Positions 58,763-64,000 of a stretch of DNA of 64,000 nucleotides are shown one piece after another. Source of the DNA: Agelaius tricolor (Eukaryota > Chordata > Aves > Passeriformes > Icteridae). The stretch is from positions 27,677,001-27,741,000 of the forward strand of contig JALJCS010000009.1 of NCBI GenBank assembly GCA_023055355.1, written 5' to 3'. The number at the start of each line of letters is the position of its first letter. The stretch's first letter is position 1. A program made the position numbers and the translations under genes. The notes under the pieces are model-generated. The model did no database searches and was not told where the DNA came from. It worked only from the letters and a program-made list of their open reading frames with translations.

Positions 58763-59830
58763 CAGAATCAGAAAATCATAGAACTATAAAATACCAGGTT
58801 GGAAGGGACCATAAGGATCATTTGGTCTAAGCTTTCTTGCCGAAAACACAGTCTGGACAAGACAGACAACCACAAATGGACAAGTCTTAAAAGTATCCAA
58901 TATTGGGAAATCCACCAACTCCCTCAAGACATTATCCCAATGGCTGATTGGCTTCATTGTGAAAAATTTTCCTCTTGTGTCTAATTGGAAGTTCCCCAGA
59001 AGTAACATGGACCCATTACCCCCTGTCTTTTCCATGTGATTTAGGGAAAAAAGGGACTCTCCACCTTCTTTTCAGCCATCCTTTAAACATGGTGAATAAT
59101 AAACATGGTGATAAGGTCTACCCTAAGCCTTCTTTTCTCAAGACTGAGAGAAGCCACTTCTCTCAGCCTTTTCTCATAGGACAGGCTTCCCACACCATTG
59201 GTCATCTTTGTGGCCCTTCTCTGGGCCCTTTCCAGCTTGTCTGCATCTTTTGTGTATAGAAGGGACCAAAACTGAACAACACAGTACTCCAGGGGTGACC
59301 TGACAAGCACTGAATCCAGTGGGACAGTAACTTCTTTATGTCTGCTGGTGATGCCCTTTTTGGTGCAGCCCAGCATCCTGGTGGGTTGCTGTGAGTGAAC
59401 AATGTGCTGCTGCAGTGCATTGAGCCAGGACCTCCAGGTCCTTTCCCACCCAGCTGCTCCCCACCTGGGTAGATCCCAGCCTGAGCTGCACTCCAGGATT
59501 ATGTTTTCCCATACTTTACATTTGTCTTTGTTGAATTTCATAAGGTTTTTGTTAGCCCACTCTTCCAGCCTATCCAGGTCTTCCTGCAGGGTAGCACTGC
59601 TTTCCAAAGTGTCCATTTTCCATTTGCTTTGATATCACTGGCAAACTTCATCAAGGTATGCTTGATCCCATTATCCAGATCACTTACAGAGATTTTAAAC
59701 AGCCCTGGGCCCAGAACTGATCCCTGAGGGACCCTGCTTGTGACAGGCTGCCAGTTGAAAAGGAGCTATTTATTACCACACCCTGGCTGCTGCCTGGCTG
59801 TCAGTTCCCACCCTACTGCCCAGACCCCTT
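58763..59830 (-). mobile_element. CR1 LINE fragment with reverse-transcriptase C-terminus
   Basis: The - strand frame at 59616-59083 (177 codons) reads LQEDLDRLEEWANKNLMKFN, then later LERAQRRATKM and LSYEKRLREV. These are hallmark phrases at the C-terminal end of the CR1 ORF2 reverse transcriptase. The 3' end reaches the octamer-like attctgatt repeat at about 58764-58785. Homology continues 5' to about 59830 in a disrupted frame. The catalytic core of the enzyme and the endonuclease are missing, so the copy is 5'-truncated and inactive. Confidence 0.9.
59083..59616 (-). pseudogene. CR1 ORF2 remnant (reverse transcriptase C-terminal part)
   Basis: An open frame of 177 codons survives inside the CR1 copy. 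It matches the family from LQEDLDRLEEWANKN to the segment around SLEKRRLRVDL, but the middle (around DLPRWGAAGWERTWRSW) is shifted away from the family sequence by small indels. It is a fossil, not a functional gene. Confidence 0.8.
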
Positions 59831-60311
59831 GTCCAGAGCAGACACATCAGTTCCCCTAGGAGGAAGCAGTAACTAAAGGAGAGAATGCTCTAGGAGAATA
59901 CTGTATATTAAGTCACACGAAAAGTCCCATGTGCAAAAACCTGCTCATTGCAGGCTCCTCTGACCATTCCAGCTCCTCATAAAGCAATCAAGCCTTCTTA
60001 CGTGTGCATGAGCCATTCACAACCAACACCCAAACATTTGTATTTTGGAAAACACAAGGTAAAGTTGCACTGTCTTTGCAAGAGCGTACACTGACAACAA
60101 TGACATTCTGTCCAGAAGAATAGGAAAAGAGAATTTTCCATTTTCAAACTGTCTAAAAATCAAAAGGTTGGCAATGAGAAGGAGGGAAAGCTCTCTCAGC
60201 CACTTGAGTGCTCTACACAAATGTCAACTGCACATTTGAAAAACTATACTTCATGGAAAACATCAAAGTTCTGTATAAACCCACACACAAAAATAAAATT
60301 GTTGCAGGTCC

Positions 60312-60725
60312 TGTCCTATTGATGGTGGTAGAAGCATTTATGCTGTATGCCAGACAGATGTTTGAGGGGAAAGTTATTTTTCATCCTGAGCTAATTCAAC
60401 AGCCAGGTGGTCAAACACTGGGTTCAGTTCAAGCAAGAGTGAGGTGCAGAAGCATGAGTATGTGATTAAAGGTGAAGAAAACCAAGCTTTTTAAGCCAAG
60501 TTAAGCAGGTGTGGCACAGCTGAGCATGTAGCACACTGTACATTATACTGGGTAGATGGTTCCCAGCAAGAGCTCTGTGTTACAGAAACACTGAGATTCA
60601 GGAGTTGTTTTGTACATGACACCAAGGCAAAGTGTCTGTATTTAAAAAGCCTCTTAAGTCTCAAAAGACAGCTCTGGGAAAGGCTGTGGGAAAGGCTGTC
60701 ATCCAAAGGCTGCACAGGACCATTC
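60312..60725 (+). repeat. Left arm of large inverted duplication (414 bp)
   Basis: The segment is the reverse complement of 62615-63040. Read through, the arms differ only at 60351 (C against T) and 60450 (A against G) and by a 12-bp segment missing after about 60607. Identity over aligned bases is about 99.5%. It begins at tgtcctattg and ends at gaccattc. No transposon or gene family is recognised in it. Confidence 0.95.
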
Positions 60726-61195
60726 CATGGAGCTCTATTAGGCCAAACTCATGCAAGCCTCATCTTCAACAGAGAGCACTAATGGGATCTTATTACCCAC
60801 CTGGCAGCCTTGGATCAAGAAGTTACCATGTTTATAATGTTCTGGAGTGGAGTTGACAAAGCATCCTAATTTTTCTCTTCCAAGCATTGCTGTTTACATT
60901 TTTCACTCTGGCAGTGGTGAACTTTTTCTTTCATTTAGGCCTTGTTTTATCATGACCATTGGAGTTAATTTTCTCACTGCTATCATGGCAACTTGATGGC
61001 CCCACTCTGATGGCCCCGCTGTCCTGAACCTCATCTGGGAAGCCCAGGCACCAACTTGTTTTGAGGGACGGATTTTGCAAGGCTGTGTGGCAGTTACACC
61101 CTATTCAGAAGTGAATAGGTGTTCAGCTGCTTTTCAGCAGCTGTGTCCTTCACTGCTGAATGTCTGAATGGAAGCTTAAATTGAGATGAGCTCAA

Positions 61196-61250
61196 GGTAT
61201 AGAAACATTTAGGTTGGAAAAGACCCTTACGATCATCAAGTCCAACTGAA
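61196..61250 (-). mobile_element. CR1 3'-end stub
   Basis: acatttaggttggaaaagacc followed by gatcatcaagtccaac is the antisense 3' end typical of avian CR1 copies. Only about 55 bases are recognisable. Confidence 0.65.
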
Positions 61251-61765
61251 TGCATCTGCCTGTAAACTGCAGCAGCTCAGGGGCCAAAATGTGACACCTC
61301 ACACAGAGGTAAGAGACCCTTCTCTCTCCTCCCACCCCTTTGTTAGATGTCTTGCCCAAAATCATAGCTGTGTTCTATGAGTCCTTCTGTGGCCTGTGAC
61401 TTTGGGAATTTGCTTGCTTACTCTCCCTTTCAACCAGCTCCAACTTCCTCCTTTGTCGTAATTTCTCTCTTCCTTGATTCATACCTTGTCATAAACAGTA
61501 GGAGGTAAAGTAGTGCCAAAGGGGACACTGTTTGTACAAAGTGCTGTACAAACATGAAGCTGTGGATAACAGAGTTTTTCCTTTAAAGAAATGCTCCCTT
61601 GGCTCTGAATGGGAGCTCTTTTCACTATGACGTGGTAGCACAATGAATTCCCTGCACTGAGACATTGCTCACTGCCTTGAGACAAGGCACAAAGGGAGGG
61701 CAAATAAATGAACAATACGGTGGAAGAGACAAAGAGCAAAATGAAAGCAAGCAAGCAACAAAGCA

Positions 61766-61779
61766 GGGGGGGGGGGGGG
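61766..61779 (+). repeat. G14 homopolymer
   Basis: Fourteen consecutive G, following a (GCAA)n-like run at about 61747-61757. It can form a G-quadruplex and is prone to length error in sequencing. Confidence 0.9.
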
Positions 61780-62614
61780 AAAGGAGAGGCAGGCTGCAGT
61801 GTTGAAAGCTGTGACACACAAAACAAACACCATGTAAAATGATGCAGAACTTCTGCAGAACTGGGCTGGCATTTCTATGGAAATGGAGAGTCCAGTCTTA
61901 AGAGGATGTTGACTCCAAGAGCAAGGACAGAGCTGGCAATAAAAGGACAAGTTTCACATTGGCCTATCGTTTCCCATTCCATGGGATCCTACCAGGGTGT
62001 TAGAAGGACTTTTCCTGCTCCTGAAACACAGCCATATATGGGGTAACAGGTTAGTAATGCACAGCAGCAGCACACAAGAAAAAAAAGATACTTTCGCTGT
62101 TGTGTGGGTCCTCTTTTCATTTGTTCCCCCAATTCAAAAAATTCCTCACACCCACCAGTAGCTGTACAAGATCGACTGACTCCCTTTAGAGAGCCATGGG
62201 CTGTCTTCTACCCCATAGTCATATGGGCTTGCATGGAAAAGAGAAGAAATGGAAAAGATAAAACATGTACTGCAAAGAGCTAGGTGCATGGGCTGTTGTA
62301 TTGAAGGCTGGCAGGAAAACACATAGAATCACACCAGCAAGCTCAAAGCTGTGTTTACAATGTCATCCATTTCTGCAATTTTAAACCAGGTACTTCTTCT
62401 TGAATGGCAGTTTCCTCCTACATCCTCCTTTCTGATCCCCTCAGACCAGCCTCCGTTTTTAATTCAGTGTCACTTCTCTTCCCTCTTTCCTCCTTATTTT
62501 TCCCTTACTCCGTCTAGTCATCAAAGCAGCTCCTTGCTCACTGAGCTCCCATATCAAATTGCCCAAAAACCAGCACCAATGTCACTGCAGAGGAATTGTT
62601 ATCTGCTGGATGCT

Positions 62615-63040
62615 GAATGGTCCTGTGCAGCCTTTGGATGACAGCCTTTCCCACAGCCTTTCCCAGAGCTGTCTTTTGAGACTTAAGAGGCTTTTTAAAT
62701 ACAGACACTTTGCCTTGGTGTCATGTACAAAACATTGACTAGAACAACTCCTGAATCTCAGTGTTTCTGTAACACAGAGCTCTTGCTGGGAACCATCTAC
62801 CCAGTATAATGTACAGTGTGCTACATGCTCAGCTGTGCCACACCTGCTTAACTTGGCTTAAAAAGCTTGGTTTTCTTCACCTTTAATCACATACTCATGC
62901 TCCTGCACCTCACTCTTGCTTGAACTGAACCCAGTGTTTGACCACCTGGCTGTTGAATTAGCTCAGGATGAAAAATAACTTTCCCCTCAAACATCTGTCT
63001 AGCATACAGCATAAATGCTTCTACCACCATCAATAGGACA
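62615..63040 (-). repeat. Right arm of large inverted duplication (426 bp)
   Basis: Reverse complement of 60312-60725. It carries 12 extra bases, attgactagaac, at 62734-62745, flanked by aac on both sides, which suggests a microhomology deletion in the left arm. Confidence 0.95.
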
Positions 63041-64000
63041 ACTGAGCTGGGAGAGAATGACAAAAAACAACTATGGTGAAATGGGAGAATTATAAGATTT
63101 CAGCTGGTTACTGCATATCACAGTCTTACTGCACTCAGCAGTTGCAGCCTTTTTGACAAAAATTGCTCAGCCAACTGCATCCTTAACAGGGCCAAAAGCT
63201 CAGCCCATAACTTTGACTCTTCTCTCCACCTTCCTGCAATTAGACAACAGAAATGTATCTGCCAAATAACAACCCCTCCTCCCTCCTTCTTCTCAAAATA
63301 TGCAATTCTTTCATGACTAGCCATGACCTGCAATGATTCTTGTTTATTGCTGTCTGCCTGGAAAATCTCATAGGGTAACAACAGAGATGCCTGTTCTTCA
63401 TGGACATTTCTTTGCAAGGTAACTGCGAGGATTTCAAAGCCCTTTGCAAACATCCTTTGGTGATGACTCACAGCACCTTCTCTCATTTATGTTTAATGCT
63501 AAAATGGAGGCCACAGTGCATCAGTATAAAGATTGTGATGGCAGCAAAATCTTCAGCAACTGCTACTTCTACCTCATCCCCACTTCTCCTTTTTGCCACA
63601 GCCACCTCCCAGCTAGCTTAGCCTCAAAATAGTGTGTTATTTTATAAACCTGGTGGTGTAGCTTCCAACTGAAAAACAAACAAACCCAACACAGGGTTTT
63701 TTGTTGTTCTTGTATTGCTTTATAATCTCAACAGTTACCAGAGGGACAATTCTGCTTGGAAAATATTGGCTAACGATGAGCACAGTGGTAACATGCAGTG
63801 TCAGAGGAGTAGGAATGAGCTGTGGAGGAAAGAGAAAGCAAAGGAGAGAGTGATGATGATGGGATGTGAAGTAGCAATACCTAAAGCTTGAATTACCGAA
63901 GAAGACTCTGTGTCATCAAGCCACATTCCCAGGCACAGAGAAACTGAAAACTTGTCCACAGGAAAAATGTGAGTTATTGGGAGAGAGTAAAATTTTAAGA
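63041..64000. other. Intergenic DNA to window end
   Basis: Nothing recognised. Frames of 60-122 codons lack any identifiable feature. Confidence 0.5.

Larger units (their letters stand above)
60726..62614. other. 1,889-bp spacer of the inverted duplication
   Basis: Mostly unremarkable intergenic DNA. It contains a CR1-like stub at about 61196-61250 and a G14 homopolymer at 61766-61779. No gene is seen. Confidence 0.7.

Noticed and set aside
1..64000. Prokaryote-type systems (operons, CRISPR, toxin-antitoxin, phage defence), tRNA or rRNA genes
   Set aside because: The window is clearly vertebrate nuclear DNA with introns, CpG islands and CR1 LINEs, and no such pattern was seen on either strand.

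Overview
This window is vertebrate nuclear DNA, most likely from a bird and perhaps a songbird. The evidence is CR1-type LINE fragments ending in the (ATTCTGTG)n/(ATTCTATG)n octamer, a compact six-exon ATP1B1 gene whose product is very close to the avian Na+/K+-ATPase beta-1 subunit (305 residues), and a solo endogenous-retrovirus LTR of avian type. There are no operons, CRISPR arrays or other prokaryotic features. Nearly all open reading frames of 60-200 codons here are chance frames in introns, CpG islands or intergenic DNA.

Region 1 (1 to about 16.3 kb) holds the genes. The last, 33-base coding exon of NME7 lies on the + strand at 648-680, followed by its 3'UTR and a poly(A) signal at 890-895. 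Facing it on the - strand is the whole of ATP1B1: six coding exons between 15312 (ATG) and 1856 (stop). I reconstructed these from splice sites, reading frame and conserved residues. The lengths (100+129+156+185+81+267 = 918 nt) give exactly 305 codons plus stop. All three disulfide pairs and all three N-glycosylation sequons of the beta-1 family are present. The two genes converge tail to tail, with opposing poly(A) signals only 2 bases apart, so their transcripts probably overlap at the 3' ends. Intron 4 of ATP1B1 uses a GC donor (CAG|GCAAGT). The promoter lies in a CpG island at about 14.87-16.28 kb with a TATA-like box, an inverted CCAAT box and GC boxes.

Region 2 (about 16.3 to 64 kb) is intergenic DNA upstream of ATP1B1, and I can support no protein-coding gene in it. 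In vertebrate maps this side of ATP1B1 is a long gene-poor interval before DPT. Its landmarks are: a perfect 23-bp hairpin near 17.7 kb; an old CR1 relic with a 656-bp solo LTR beside it at 23.4-24.07 kb (TG...CA ends, 6-bp target duplication, and a CTCF-like motif inside); a CR1 3' end at 29.96-30.27 kb; an isolated CpG-dense segment at about 36.46-36.90 kb; a second, AT-rich hairpin at 44.9 kb; CR1 relics at 53.65, 58.76-59.83 and 61.2 kb; and a large inverted duplication (arms 60312-60725 and 62615-63040) whose arms differ by two substitutions and one 12-bp indel.

ATP1B1 encodes the chaperone and regulatory subunit of the sodium pump, and NME7 a centrosomal/ciliary nucleoside-diphosphate-kinase-family protein. 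They share a 3' boundary but no known pathway. The least ordinary features are the near-identical inverted duplication, the shared poly(A) boundary, the GC-AG intron, the LTR-borne CTCF-like motif and the orphan CpG island.
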